A stretch of DNA of 64,000 nucleotides from Clostridia bacterium (GTDB lineage Bacteria > Bacillota > Clostridia > Oscillospirales > Acutalibacteraceae): the NCBI GenBank assembly GCA_030532035.1, contig JAUNLX010000007.1, positions 1 to 64,000 of the forward strand, in the 5' to 3' direction. Positions 63,931 to 64,000 of the stretch are shown here, piece by piece (the stretch's first letter is position 1; the number at the start of each line of letters is the position of its first letter). The position numbers and the translations under genes were made by a program. The notes below the pieces were generated by a model that worked only from the letters and a program-made list of their open reading frames with translations, was not told where the DNA came from and did not search any database.

Positions 63931-64000
63931 TTTTGATATATTTCTAAATTTATATAATGGTTAAAAATATAATGTTAAAATTTTATTCTTCGTCATTGAG

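Noticed and set aside
63983-64000. End of a minus-strand gene (…LNDEE stop) at the right edge
   Set aside because: Only 18 bases are inside the window, which is not enough to support a gene.

Overview
The window is AT-rich, densely coded chromosomal DNA of an anaerobic low-GC Gram-positive bacterium, most probably a Clostridia member close to the Oscillospirales/Ruminococcaceae. Supporting signs are strong AGGAGG ribosome binding sites, consensus sigma-A promoters, a THF riboswitch in front of folT, the bifurcating NfnAB pair, PFL/UPF0210, DUF1846, DUF1858 and DUF4860 families, a thioester-domain adhesin and a poly-threonine cell-surface protein. The placement is inferred from protein families only; no 16S gene is present. 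Nothing looks like a prophage, plasmid, transposon or CRISPR locus. Gene content is mostly core.

Layout. 1-2.6 kb: 3' part of a thioester adhesin, folT under a THF riboswitch, tRNA-Ala(GGC), a remnant resembling the end of a UDP-GlcNAc 2-epimerase, pyrE, tRNA-Leu(CAA). 2.7-7.5 kb: trmB-nadE facing the lysine/DAP operon asd-dapA-dapB-ACT. 7.6-18.9 kb: queA, a CmpB-like membrane protein with an HD protein, lon-engB-lysA, nfnAB, and a HAD phosphatase with a family I.5-type lipase. 19-27.1 kb (minus strand): ACT-PFL-ileS-DUF1858-trmK-nif3-rqcH, largely translation and ribosome quality control. 27.4-31.5 kb: PHP phosphatase, ispE, an LRR surface protein, a MATE exporter. 31.5-37.8 kb (minus): DUF1846-aroB-aroA-aroC-aroE/K-aroQ, a compact shikimate operon with drifting motifs. 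37.9-42.7 kb: a transglutaminase-like exoprotein followed by a reduced type IV pilus-like locus (PilC, four small pilin-like membrane proteins, PilT, no PilB). 42.7-49.9 kb: lepA, hemW, a pyridoxamine kinase, ndk and two flavoproteins. 49.9-62.1 kb: rpoB-rpoC, rpsL-rpsG-fusA and tuf, each group with its own promoter. The window ends with a membrane-anchored beta-propeller-like protein of unknown function.

Most unusual structures. (1) Three intergenic regions (4122-4356, 18894-19083, 62093-62190) hold an intact terminator-like hairpin plus decaying tandem copies at a regular period: about 41 bp in the first two, 33 bp in the third. (2) The PilC/PilT locus lacks an assembly ATPase and has only one recognisable prepilin-like IE motif. 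(3) Two genes (perhaps three) have their ATG 6-7 nt behind a -10 box, suggesting leaderless mRNAs. (4) The rpsL-rpsG gap can form two mutually exclusive hairpins. (5) The shikimate operon combines an AroE-AroK fusion with eroded AroC and AroA signatures.

All assignments come from reading the sequence and recalling family motifs; no database search was run.
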